Assembly: GCA_051653685.1 (NCBI GenBank)
Contig: JBOFWQ010000123.1
Span: 1-13,554 of the forward strand
Reading direction: 5' to 3'
DNA from: Faucicola sp937889485
GTDB lineage: Bacteria; Pseudomonadota; Gammaproteobacteria; Pseudomonadales; Moraxellaceae
DNA length: 13,554 nucleotides
The translations under genes were made by a program, and so were the position numbers. Below the pieces are notes generated by a model that was given only the letters and a program-made list of their open reading frames with translations, ran no database searches and was not told the origin of the DNA. Positions 1-7,131 of this stretch are shown here, one piece after another. Position 1 is the stretch's first letter. Each line of letters begins with the position of its first letter.

Positions 1-523
1 TAACAATTAACAGTTAACTAGATAAATATCTATCTGTACCACGTTGGCAAGTTGAAACGAGGCTGTGTCGTCTCATACAGTTACAGTCGTTTTATACAAC
101 TGTGTTATACAAAAGTCCTCTAACCCTCTAGCGTTGACAGGTAATGCAGGTGGGTTAATACGCATTTTGCATAAGTTACTGTATCGTCTTCGCATCGTGG
201 CATGGTAATGTGGCATAATAGCATTTTTTTGCTGATTAAACAGCTAGTGGCGTTGCTTTCTTAAGTGATTATGTTTGCTAATTGTATTTTGGTGATGGCG
301 TGTTATTGGGTGATTATTGAGTGGGTGTTAGATTTACCATCCCCTGTTGACCTTGACCCATAGACGCTATCTTTGAGTATAGTTCACTTGATATTTATGC
401 GCCTGACTTCATTTAGTGCCAATAGCAGTAAAAATGCAGGCGTAACCACTGGCAAATAACCGTGGCATTTTGATGCCGTTATTTTATTCATTGTTGTTAA
501 TTTTTTATTTTTTGGAGTGGTAC
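1..523. other. Gene-poor stretch upstream of ribA
   Basis: No convincing protein gene, tRNA or recognised riboswitch is visible here. The stretch is AT-rich and holds small features only: an AGATA/TATCT inverted repeat at 20-31, two copies of TTATACAA at 92-99 and 105-112, a 30-codon hydrophobic reading frame at 271-363, and a 5-bp hairpin at 464-477 just before ribA. I looked for the conserved blocks of an FMN riboswitch, because the gene downstream makes a riboflavin precursor, and did not find them. The stretch probably contains the 3' flank of an upstream gene outside the window plus the ribA promoter and leader. Confidence 0.6.
353..383 (+). promoter_or_regulatory. Possible sigma70 promoter for ribA
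   Basis: TTGACC at 353-358 resembles a -35 box and TATAGT at 378-383 resembles a -10 box. The 19-base spacer is longer than the usual 16-18, so this is weak. A second TTGACC at 347-352 is spaced even further away. If used, it would give a leader of about 130 bases before the ribA GTG start. Confidence 0.25.
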
Positions 524-1195
524 GTGTCGTATCAATTTATCACACAAGCGCAGCTACCTACGGCACATGGTGTATTTGATATTCATGTTTTTGAGGATAC
601 TGATGCCAATGCCTTGGATGATTTGGGAAATCCTAAGTCGGAGCACGTGATGTTGACCGTGGGGCTACCCAATGCCAACAAAGATGTGGTGCCGTTGATT
701 CGTATTCATAGCGAGTGTCTAACAGGTGATGCGTTTAGTTCACTAAAGTGCGACTGTGGGCCTCAGCTTAATGCCACTATGCAGATGATTCAAGCCCATG
801 GCTGCGGTGCGATTTTATACCTACGCCAAGAGGGGCGCGGTATTGGACTTACCAACAAAATCCGCGCCTATGCCTTACAAGAACAAGGGCATGATACGTT
901 GGATGCCAACTTGATGTTAGGTTTGCCTGCCGACGCTCGCACTTATGAGATGTGTTTACCGATGCTGTCGCATGTCGGCATCAAGAGGGTAAAAATCCTA
1001 ACCAATAACCCCAACAAGATTAGTTATTTGACAGATTTGGGCATTGAGGTAGTAGAACGAGTACCACTGTTAGTGGGGCTAAATGAGTACAACGAGGGTT
1101 ACCTGCAAACCAAAAAAGAGCGGATGGGGCATATGATTGAAGCGGTTGCACCTGTTGAACTCGTTAAACCCATCAAACCAACAACTGGGCTATAA
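524..1195 (+). CDS. ribA: GTP cyclohydrolase II (223 aa)
   Basis: Opens the imidazole ring of GTP to give 2,5-diamino-6-ribosylamino-pyrimidinone 5'-phosphate, formate and pyrophosphate, the first committed step of riboflavin synthesis; cytosolic and zinc-dependent. The zinc-binding cysteines are visible as HSECLTGD (C65) and KCDCG (C76, C78). RQEGRGIG (101-108) and NKIRAYALQ with the active-site-region Tyr (Y116) follow, then LTNNP and VERVPL. I chose GTG 524 because GGAG sits 6 bases upstream and the protein then begins close to the usual RibA N-terminus. A longer in-frame opening at TTG 470/ATG 473 would add a hydrophobic 18-residue extension not typical of the family. It lacks the RibB (DHBP synthase) domain, so it is monofunctional. 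The stop lies in a tandem 11-bp repeat. It converges on the TSUP transporter gene. Confidence 0.95.
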   Translation: MSYQFITQAQLPTAHGVFDIHVFEDTDANALDDLGNPKSEHVMLTVGLPNANKDVVPLIRIHSECLTGDAFSSLKCDCGPQLNATMQMIQAHGCGAILYLRQEGRGIGLTNKIRAYALQEQGHDTLDANLMLGLPADARTYEMCLPMLSHVGIKRVKILTNNPNKISYLTDLGIEVVERVPLLVGLNEYNEGYLQTKKERMGHMIEAVAPVELVKPIKPTTGL

Positions 1196-1222
1196 GTAAG
1201 CTATAAGTAGGCTATAAGTTAA
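1190..1222. repeat. Three tandem 11-bp repeats spanning two gene ends
   Basis: Three head-to-tail copies, at 1190-1200, 1201-1211 and 1212-1222, share the core CTATAAGT and differ only in the last three bases. Copy 1 contains the ribA stop (TAA, 1193-1195) and copy 3 begins with the transporter stop (CTA, read as TAG on the minus strand). The 16 bases between the two convergent genes are therefore built almost wholly of repeat. Confidence 0.85.
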
Positions 1223-2021
1223 TACCCAGCGCGCTGATCATCATTTTTGTGCCGACAATGAGTAGCAGCGCCCCAAATGCGCGTTTTAGGGTGCTTGCTG
1301 GCAACTGATGGGCAAGTTTTGCCCCAAATTTTGCAAAGATATAACTCATCACTGAAATACAAAAAAATGCGCTAACATGCACAAAGCCAATCGCTTCTTT
1401 AGGAAGCCCCGTTACATCTTTACCAAAAAACATGAATCCAAGCGCGCCTGCAATCGCAATGGGTAAGCCACAAGCGGCGGAGGTGCCCACGGCTTTTTGC
1501 ATGGTTAACCCAAACCGACTCAAAAACGGTACTGTAAAACTGCCACCCCCAATGCCAAAGATTGCCGATGCCGCACCAATCAGCCCCCCTACCCCAAACT
1601 GTACACTAGGACTGGGTAAGGCGCTTGGCGTGAGTGCCGCTTGTTTTTTGGCAAGTAGCATTTTGATGCCCATAAACATCGCCATACTAGCAATGAGGAG
1701 TGCTAGTATATGACCATGTAGCAAGTCCGCCACGTATGCTCCAAGCAGGCTACCGATGACCAAGCCACCCGACATATGACGCCACACATCCCAGCGCACC
1801 CCGCCGCGTGCATTATGTGCCCGTAATGAGCTAATAGACGTCACTGCAATAGTGGCCAGTGAAGTGCCCACTGCCAAATGGGTAATCACGTCTGGTGAAT
1901 AACCATATGCCTTAAAGATTGCCATTAACACGGGGACAATAATCAGACCACCGCCAACCCCAAATAACCCCGCACACGTCCCTGCAAACGCGCCCGCAAT
2001 CAAAAACCACACATACATCAT
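1212..2021 (-). CDS. TSUP (TauE/SafE) family membrane transporter (269 aa)
   Basis: Inner-membrane protein of the TSUP/TauE/SafE family (older name DUF81), whose known members export or import sulfite, sulfoacetate, thiosulfate and other small sulfur or organic anions; the substrate here cannot be read from sequence. The internal duplication typical of the family is clear: a glycine-rich GLFGVGGG motif at 18-25 followed by HLAVGTSLA, repeated as AIFGIGGG at 153-160 followed by QKAVGTSAACGLP. I estimate seven or eight hydrophobic segments. The start has a purine-rich AAGGAAAGGA site upstream; a second ATG follows directly, so the start could be one codon later. It diverges from birA and converges on ribA, with neither neighbour hinting at a sulfur pathway. 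Confidence 0.88.
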   Translation of the reverse strand: MMYVWFLIAGAFAGTCAGLFGVGGGLIIVPVLMAIFKAYGYSPDVITHLAVGTSLATIAVTSISSLRAHNARGGVRWDVWRHMSGGLVIGSLLGAYVADLLHGHILALLIASMAMFMGIKMLLAKKQAALTPSALPSPSVQFGVGGLIGAASAIFGIGGGSFTVPFLSRFGLTMQKAVGTSAACGLPIAIAGALGFMFFGKDVTGLPKEAIGFVHVSAFFCISVMSYIFAKFGAKLAHQLPASTLKRAFGALLLIVGTKMMISALGINL

Positions 2022-2052
2022 TTTAGCATTTCCTTTCCTTGCAATTCGCGCT

Positions 2053-2061
2053 AGTATAGCA
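2053..2061 (-). promoter_or_regulatory. Extended -10 promoter for the TSUP transporter
   Basis: Read on the minus strand this is TGC-TATACT, an extended -10 element. No good -35 box lies at 16-18 bases, as expected when an extended -10 is used. Transcription would begin near 2046, leaving a leader of about 25 bases that includes the ribosome-binding site. Confidence 0.45.
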
Positions 2062-2102
2062 AACTTATTTCTGTTACGTTTGTACCATTACCGCCTAAGC
2101 TT

Positions 2103-2999
2103 ATGAACTTTGACCTGATACGTCACACTCATCTTACTCATACCCACTCAACCAATAGCCAATTAATTGAGTGGATAACGCGCAGCTATCAAGATCAGGC
2201 GCCACTTTTTCACGCGCGCCCTCATGCCAGCCGCCCCTATCTACTGACCGCTGACTGCCAAAGCAGTGGACGCGGACAGCATGGCAGAACATGGCAATCA
2301 CCCCTTGGCAATGTGTATTTGTCACTCTATGTCCCAACCGCCGCCCTAAGCCAAACCCGCGAACACTGCCTGACTCAGCCACTTGATGGACGGTTATCGC
2401 TTTGTGTGGGCTATCAGCTTAGCCAAATGAGCGTGATACAAGATATCAATCAGCACCGTAAGCAGCAGCAGTTACCTCGTATTGGGGTCAAATGGGTCAA
2501 TGATGTGGGGTTTTATGATAAAAAAGCGGGGGCGCACATACCGTTTCAAAAAATTGCGGGTATCTTAATTGAGCCTGTCAGCGTTGCAGGTACCCTGCTT
2601 GGGGTAGTAGTCGGGGTTGGGCTCAATGTAATGCACGCCCCCACCCTCACCAATAAAACCCAAGAAGGTCTTAATTATCAAGCTGTTAGCTTGCAAGATC
2701 TAACCAACAAACCGCTATCCGTGCAGCCATTATATGCCCCTATGGTTGCGGCAATTATGCAAGCACTTGCCCAGTTTAATGGTTTTGCTGCACCAACTGC
2801 TATGACTGAATTTATAGCGGCATTTGACCAACAAGATGTACTCAAAGATAAATTATTACATATCACCGCGCCCATTGCTCAGCAAGCAATCAGCGGTACC
2901 GCCAATGGCATTGATGAGCGCGGCTGTTTGCTAGTAGCGGACGCAGACGGCAGCATACGGCAAATTTGGACAGGCACGATCCAAGTTTTATCACCCTAG
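2103..2999 (+). CDS. birA: Biotin--[acetyl-CoA-carboxylase] ligase, monofunctional (298 aa)
   Basis: Activates biotin with ATP to biotinyl-AMP and transfers it to the lysine of biotin carboxyl carrier protein. The catalytic domain is complete: STNSQL (16-21), the biotinyl-AMP loop SSGRGQHGRTW (54-64), KWVND (130-134), KIAGILIE (150-157) and GVGLNV, followed by a small C-terminal domain. It lacks the N-terminal helix-turn-helix of E. coli BirA, so it should not repress transcription. No clear Shine-Dalgarno site precedes ATG 2103, and the N-terminus is unusually His/Thr-rich (HTHLTHTH), so the start is moderately certain. coaX follows after 38 bases on the same strand, a likely two-gene operon. 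In Bordetella and Neisseria, BirA and CoaX domains are fused, which supports the linkage. Confidence 0.92.
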   Translation: MNFDLIRHTHLTHTHSTNSQLIEWITRSYQDQAPLFHARPHASRPYLLTADCQSSGRGQHGRTWQSPLGNVYLSLYVPTAALSQTREHCLTQPLDGRLSLCVGYQLSQMSVIQDINQHRKQQQLPRIGVKWVNDVGFYDKKAGAHIPFQKIAGILIEPVSVAGTLLGVVVGVGLNVMHAPTLTNKTQEGLNYQAVSLQDLTNKPLSVQPLYAPMVAAIMQALAQFNGFAAPTAMTEFIAAFDQQDVLKDKLLHITAPIAQQAISGTANGIDERGCLLVADADGSIRQIWTGTIQVLSP

Positions 3000-3037
3000 C
3001 AACCGACCCTTACCAAAGACCCTAAAAGGTAATAACG

Positions 3038-3760
3038 ATGACAAACCTTTGGCTTGATTTAGGCAACACGCGGCTAAAATACTGGCTCACTGATGACGAT
3101 GGTCACGTGCTTGACCACGCCGCCGAGCAGCATTTACAATCACCCGCGGAGCTGTTAAAAGGACTGACGTTTCGGCTAGAACGTCTAAACCCAGACTTTA
3201 TTGGGGTATCCTCAGTGCTCGGGCAAGCGGTTAATAATGACGTTGCGGCAAGCCTTGAGCGCCTTAACAAACCCTTGGCATTTGCTCAGGTCAATGCCAA
3301 ACACGCGCTGATGTCTAGCAACTATAACCAAGCCCAGCTTGGGGTAGATCGCTGGCTACAGATGTTGGGTGCGGTCGACAAACACCAAAAACAGTGTGTG
3401 ATTGGCTGTGGGACGGCATTGACTATTGATTTAATCGAATACGGTCATCATTTGGGCGGTTATATTTTTCCCAGTATTTATTTGCAGCGCGAATCCCTAT
3501 TTTCGGGTACGCGCCAGATTAGTATTATAGAGGGCACGTTTGATAGTATTGCCTCGGGTACCAATACCCAAGACGCGGTACATCGCGGTATTTTATTGTC
3601 GATTGTGGGGGCAATTAATGAAACGATTCGTCATTATTCTGACTTTAATATTACCATAACAGGTGGGGATGCCGCCACGTTTGCGCCGCATCTATTGGCA
3701 CCTGTACAGATTCAGCAAGATTTGCTACTGGCAGGGTTACAACGTTTTTTTATAAATTAA
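3038..3760 (+). CDS. coaX: Type III pantothenate kinase (240 aa)
   Basis: Phosphorylates pantothenate to 4'-phosphopantothenate, the first step of CoA synthesis. Type III kinases use a monovalent cation and are not feedback-inhibited by CoA. The ASKHA-fold motifs are present: the N-terminal phosphate loop DLGNTRLKYW (7-16), the pantothenate-site motif QLGVDRW (100-106), the second phosphate motif CGTALTID (124-131), and GGY near 150. Length fits the family. AAAAGGT lies 8 bases or so before the ATG. It is the second gene after birA, and a strong hairpin terminator follows 19 bases after its stop. The product is the substrate chain entry for CoaBC, encoded about 7 kb further right in this window. 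Confidence 0.95.
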   Translation: MTNLWLDLGNTRLKYWLTDDDGHVLDHAAEQHLQSPAELLKGLTFRLERLNPDFIGVSSVLGQAVNNDVAASLERLNKPLAFAQVNAKHALMSSNYNQAQLGVDRWLQMLGAVDKHQKQCVIGCGTALTIDLIEYGHHLGGYIFPSIYLQRESLFSGTRQISIIEGTFDSIASGTNTQDAVHRGILLSIVGAINETIRHYSDFNITITGGDAATFAPHLLAPVQIQQDLLLAGLQRFFIN

Positions 3761-3779
3761 CCTTGATACATTGATAAAC

Positions 3780-3808
3780 AAAAAAGGATTGCCAAGCCAT
3801 CCTTTTTT
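3780..3808. terminator. Bidirectional terminator between coaX and the terC-type gene
   Basis: A perfect 10-bp stem (AAAAAAGGAT at 3780-3789 with ATCCTTTTTT at 3799-3808) encloses a 9-base loop. Both strands end in a run of six T, so it can serve coaX from the left and the convergent membrane-protein gene from the right. It falls in the gap between the two stop codons. Confidence 0.88.
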
Positions 3809-3841
3809 ATGCCAACAAGCTAACCTGGGTTGTCATGGTAG

Positions 3842-5413
3842 TTATACCATTGCCACCATTGGTGTTTGTTTTTCTACTTTTAATTTTAAAATTCGAGAGG
3901 TGGAAATCTCTAGAATAGTAAATTTATAGTGATCTAGCACGATACTTTGATCCACCTCTGGCATGTCTGGCAATTGTGAAATCAAATAACCACCAATCGT
4001 AAATTGATCGGCATCTAGTAACAACTCTGGCTCCTCAAGTTCAAGACGCAGCTGGTGCAGGCTTGCGGTACCATCCACAATCCAATAATCCTCATAAGCA
4101 ATAATTTCTAGGGTTTCGTCCTCATCAGGGAACTCACCTGCAATTGCTTCAAGAACATCTAGTGGAGTTACTAGCCCCGCTACTTGCCCATATTCATCAA
4201 TCACCATCGCCAAATTGCCTTTGGCTTTTTTGAGCATGTTAAGGAGTTTTAGGTTATCAATACGTTCTGATACAAAAACTGGCTGCTGTTTGGCAAGCAA
4301 CGGCTTGATGGCATTCTCGATGTCCATAATACCATTGTCAAGCAGCGATAGAATATCTTTAGCCCGCACCACGCCAAGCACTTTGTCAATATTATCTCGG
4401 CATACAGGAAACAGGCTGTGCGGCGTGTCTAGTAGCTGCGCGCGCATTTCCTCATGGCTGCCGTTAATGTTCACCCATGATATTTCGTTACGCGGTGTCA
4501 TGATGGTTTGAACATCACGTTCATTGAGCGCTAGCACCCCACTAATCATGTAACGTTCTTCTTGGGCAAATGGCATACTATCAAAGTCAAAAGCTTCAGC
4601 GTTGTTTTCGGGGGTGACCGTGTTTTCTTGGGTCTTACCGCCCATTAGTTTTAAAATAGCGTCGGCAGTACGGTCACGGATGGGAATCTGACTTTCATAT
4701 TTGGTACGGTTACGAATCGCAAATTGGTTGAACATTTCAATGAGAATAGAAAAACCAATCGCCGCATACAAATAACCTTTAGGTATATGAAAACCAAGTC
4801 CTTCAACCACCAGGCTAAAACCGATCATCATCAAAAAGCTTAGACATAAGATCACCACCGTAGGGTGCTTACCAACAAACTCGGTCAAGGTTTTGGCAGC
4901 TAATACCATAAGTGCCATAGCAATAATTACGGCAGCCATCATAATTTCAAGATGCTTTGCCATACCCACGGCAGTAATCACCGCATCAAATGAGAACACC
5001 GCATCTAAAATAACAATCTGCGCTACTACCGCAGCAAACCCCGCATGCACTTTACTTTCACTGATATGTTCAGGCTTGCCTTCAAGACGTTCGTGCAGTT
5101 CCATGGTGCCTTTGATCAGCAAAAACACCCCGCCCACCAACAAAATAATATCGCGTACCGACAGATCAAAACTACCTAAACTAGCGACAGGGTCAGTTAA
5201 CGTGATCAGCCAAGACATCATGGACAATAAAATAAGTCGCATAATGAGCGCCAATCCAAGCCCCATGTTTCGGGCTTTGGCACGTTGATGTGGCGGCAAT
5301 TTATTAGCTAAAATGGCAATAAAAACCAGATTGTCAATGCCTAGCACAATTTCTAAGACAACCAAGGTAGCAAGACCCAGCCATGCCGACGGGTCAGTAA
5401 GAAGTTCAATCAT
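3842..5413 (-). CDS. TerC-family integral membrane protein with CBS pair and CorC/HlyC domain (YoaE-like, 523 aa)
   Basis: Resembles E. coli YoaE/YgdQ-type proteins. Residues 1-235 form a TerC domain of about seven membrane segments with the hallmark acidic motifs EIVLGIDNLVF (21-31) and LDAVFSFDAV (136-145). After a polar linker come two CBS domains (about 304-360 and 370-427, starting TIMTPRNE and ending DEYGQVAGLVTPLDVLE) and a C-terminal CorC/HlyC transporter-associated domain (about 440-515). TerC relatives have been linked to metal ion efflux, notably manganese, but the substrate of this branch is not settled. I chose ATG 5413 because it matches the family N-terminus; the open frame continues upstream to a TTG at 5488 through 25 unlikely residues. 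No Shine-Dalgarno site precedes the ATG. It converges on coaX. Confidence 0.92.
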   Translation of the reverse strand: MIELLTDPSAWLGLATLVVLEIVLGIDNLVFIAILANKLPPHQRAKARNMGLGLALIMRLILLSMMSWLITLTDPVASLGSFDLSVRDIILLVGGVFLLIKGTMELHERLEGKPEHISESKVHAGFAAVVAQIVILDAVFSFDAVITAVGMAKHLEIMMAAVIIAMALMVLAAKTLTEFVGKHPTVVILCLSFLMMIGFSLVVEGLGFHIPKGYLYAAIGFSILIEMFNQFAIRNRTKYESQIPIRDRTADAILKLMGGKTQENTVTPENNAEAFDFDSMPFAQEERYMISGVLALNERDVQTIMTPRNEISWVNINGSHEEMRAQLLDTPHSLFPVCRDNIDKVLGVVRAKDILSLLDNGIMDIENAIKPLLAKQQPVFVSERIDNLKLLNMLKKAKGNLAMVIDEYGQVAGLVTPLDVLEAIAGEFPDEDETLEIIAYEDYWIVDGTASLHQLRLELEEPELLLDADQFTIGGYLISQLPDMPEVDQSIVLDHYKFTILEISTSRILKLKVEKQTPMVAMV

Positions 5414-5435
5414 AGGAGATTTATTAGTAGCCTGT

Positions 5436-5444
5436 GTTATATCA
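5436..5444 (-). promoter_or_regulatory. Extended -10 promoter for the terC-type gene
   Basis: On the minus strand this reads TGA-TATAAC, an extended -10 box. The best -35 at 17 bases (TTTAGG) is poor. Transcription would start near 5429, giving a leader of about 16 bases without a Shine-Dalgarno site. I did not see a yybP-ykoY-type manganese riboswitch, sometimes found before terC-like genes. Confidence 0.4.
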
Positions 5445-5492
5445 GTAGGAATATTTACCCTAAAAAAATAGCAATAAATATCCCACAAAAAA

Positions 5493-5624
5493 TTAAATGT
5501 TAGAGTGGATCACATCGACATCAGCAATCATAGGCACCAGCGGTGGTTTAATGACATCCACCTTGCTCGCCTGCGCAATTTTTGCCTAATTATGCGTTGA
5601 TATCGTCACCAATACGGCATGCGC
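5493..5624 (-). pseudogene. Possible decayed short reading frame
   Basis: On the minus strand, a frame opening at an ATG near 5624 (MLAHAVLVTISTHN) meets an amber codon at 5586-5588 and continues in the same frame as 30 sense codons (AKIAQASKVDVIKPPLVP..., ending HSNI at 5493-5495). The second part has a protein-like composition, but I recognise no family and see no ribosome-binding site. It lies downstream of hisD, where hisC sits in some relatives, yet it does not resemble a HisC end. It may be a gene remnant, a small ORF starting at an internal GTG, or chance. Confidence 0.2.
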
Positions 5625-5643
5625 TAACATAGCAAATCATGCC

Positions 5644-5669
5644 AAAAAATCAATGACAATTTATCACTG
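5644..5669 (-). terminator. Possible terminator after hisD
   Basis: Read on the minus strand, a 7-bp stem with two G-U pairs (CAGTGAT and GTCATTG around a 5-base AAATT loop) is followed after one base by six T. It is weak, but it is the only hairpin plus T-run I see downstream of the leftward ibaG-murA-hisG-hisD operon. Confidence 0.35.
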
Positions 5670-5750
5670 TTTGTGTGCCATTGCGTATTGCTGCCAGTCG
5701 GGTATCTATTTTTTGCTACCATGACCATGACATTAACGATAGTTGCAGCC

Positions 5751-5779
5751 TAGCTTAGGCGATACTAGCTTAGGCGATA
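5751..5779. repeat. Tandem 15-bp duplication at the hisD stop
   Basis: TAGCTTAGGCGATA occurs at 5751-5764 and again at 5766-5779, a 15-bp period with a single C between. On the minus strand each copy encodes Tyr-Arg-Leu-Ser-stop in the hisD frame, so the last codons and stop of hisD are duplicated exactly in phase. Confidence 0.9.
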
Positions 5780-7060
5780 ATTGGCAGATTGTGCATGTGC
5801 TGCCAAGTTTTCTTCTACCGCCAGAGCACTGGCTGTTTTTGCTAGCAGCTGGCTACCCGCCGCTGTACAATAAATAATCGATGATTTTTTCTGAAAATCA
5901 TAGACCCCTAGTGGTGAGCTAAAGCGTGCAGTACCTGACGTGGGTAATACGTGGTTGGGTCCTGCACAATAGTCGCCAATGGCTTCGGGGGTATAACGCC
6001 CCATAAATATCGCGCCCGCATGGCGAATCTCCGCCAACATACTACTTGGATCATCAACAGACAATTCCAAATGCTCAGGAGCAATGCGATTAATTATTGC
6101 CACCCCTTCAGCACGGTCTTTTACCAATATTAGCGCCCCACGATTGGCAATTGATTGTTTGGCAATATCGGCTTTGGGTAGGTGGGTAAGCGCTTTATCA
6201 ATTTCTTGAGCCACTTGGTTAAGCAAAGTCTCACTCGTGGTCACAAAAATTGCTTGTGCCACGGTATCGTGCTCCGCTTGTGATAATAAATCCATGGCTA
6301 ACCAGTCGGCGCGGTCTTGACAGCTGCCTTCAGCATACACCAATACCTCAGAAGGACCAGCAATCATATCAATGCCTACTTGCCCAAATACCGCACGTTT
6401 GGCGGCTGCCACGTATTTGTTGCCAGGCCCAGTAATTTTATCAACTTGTGGGATGCTTTGCGTACCGTATGCCAGCGCTGCCACTGCCTGCGCGCCGCCA
6501 ATAGTAAACACCCGATCCACACCCGCCAAATAAGCAGCAGCCAATACCAGCGGATTTAATTCACCGTGCGGGGCTGGCACAACCATGATAATCTCGCCCA
6601 CTCCTGCAACTTTAGCGGGAATGGCGTTCATCAACACACTAGAAGGATAGCTTGCCAAGCCGCCAGGCACATAAATCCCTACTTTATCCAATGCTGTCAC
6701 TTGTTGACCTAAGGTATTGCCAAGCTCATCTTGGTATTGCCAGCTGTTTTGCACTTGGCGCTCATGAAAGGATTGAACCCGCGTGGCTGCAAGCTCCAGT
6801 GCCGATTTAATCTCCTCAGACAGATTATCAAAGGCTTGCTTTAACTGAGCAGATGACAATTCAAGAGCAGAAAATTCTGTGGCAGGGTGATGATCAAAAC
6901 GCTGGGTCAGCGTTAGCACAACCGCATCCCCACCTTGTCGCACTTGGGCAATAATATCATCCACCGTGGCAAGTAGCTGTGGGTCATTCACCGTTTCAAA
7001 CGCCAGCAGCGCGGTCAGCTGTGCGTCAAAATTGGAATCTAAGGTAGATAAAGTACGCAT
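5765..7060 (-). CDS. hisD: Histidinol dehydrogenase (431 aa)
   Basis: Catalyses the last two steps of histidine synthesis, L-histidinol to L-histidinal to L-histidine, with two NAD+ and one zinc. Visible signatures are YVPGGLASYPSSVLMNAIPA (130-149), ITGPGNKYVAAAKR (209-222), the zinc ligands Q261 and H264 in SQAEHD, D363 and H422, and the catalytic pair E329-H330 in APEHLEL. Length is close to the E. coli enzyme (434 aa). I chose ATG 7060 because GGGG lies about 9 bases upstream and the protein then starts as usual; an upstream in-frame GTG at 7114 would add 18 odd residues. It is the last gene of the leftward operon, 71 bases after hisG. The stop is duplicated by a 15-bp tandem repeat. Confidence 0.96.
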   Translation of the reverse strand: MRTLSTLDSNFDAQLTALLAFETVNDPQLLATVDDIIAQVRQGGDAVVLTLTQRFDHHPATEFSALELSSAQLKQAFDNLSEEIKSALELAATRVQSFHERQVQNSWQYQDELGNTLGQQVTALDKVGIYVPGGLASYPSSVLMNAIPAKVAGVGEIIMVVPAPHGELNPLVLAAAYLAGVDRVFTIGGAQAVAALAYGTQSIPQVDKITGPGNKYVAAAKRAVFGQVGIDMIAGPSEVLVYAEGSCQDRADWLAMDLLSQAEHDTVAQAIFVTTSETLLNQVAQEIDKALTHLPKADIAKQSIANRGALILVKDRAEGVAIINRIAPEHLELSVDDPSSMLAEIRHAGAIFMGRYTPEAIGDYCAGPNHVLPTSGTARFSSPLGVYDFQKKSSIIYCTAAGSQLLAKTASALAVEENLAAHAQSANYRLS

Positions 7061-7131
7061 AAAAACTGCCCCTATACGATGAAATAAAATCGAACACTCA
7101 TGATTGATTGCCACAATGACTATGGCTAGGG

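Noticed and set aside
1..470. FMN riboswitch upstream of ribA
   Set aside because: The conserved purine-rich and GGTG-type blocks of this riboswitch are not visible, and no long paired structure was found by eye.
470..523. N-terminal hydrophobic extension of RibA from TTG 470 or ATG 473
   Set aside because: RibA is cytosolic and starts near the GTG at 524, which has a well-placed GGAG; the extension would also fall on a hairpin and low-complexity T-rich sequence.
2092..2101. CGCCTAAGCT shared between the birA upstream region and the hisD-end duplication
   Set aside because: A ten-base match at two unrelated sites with no common context; most likely chance.
5414..5488. Longer terC-type start at TTG 5488
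   Set aside because: The 25 extra residues do not fit the family N-terminus, which begins at the internal ATG followed by ELLTDPSAW.
5414..5764. yybP-ykoY manganese riboswitch before the terC-type gene
   Set aside because: I could not find the conserved loop sequences, and the best promoter leaves only a 16-base leader.
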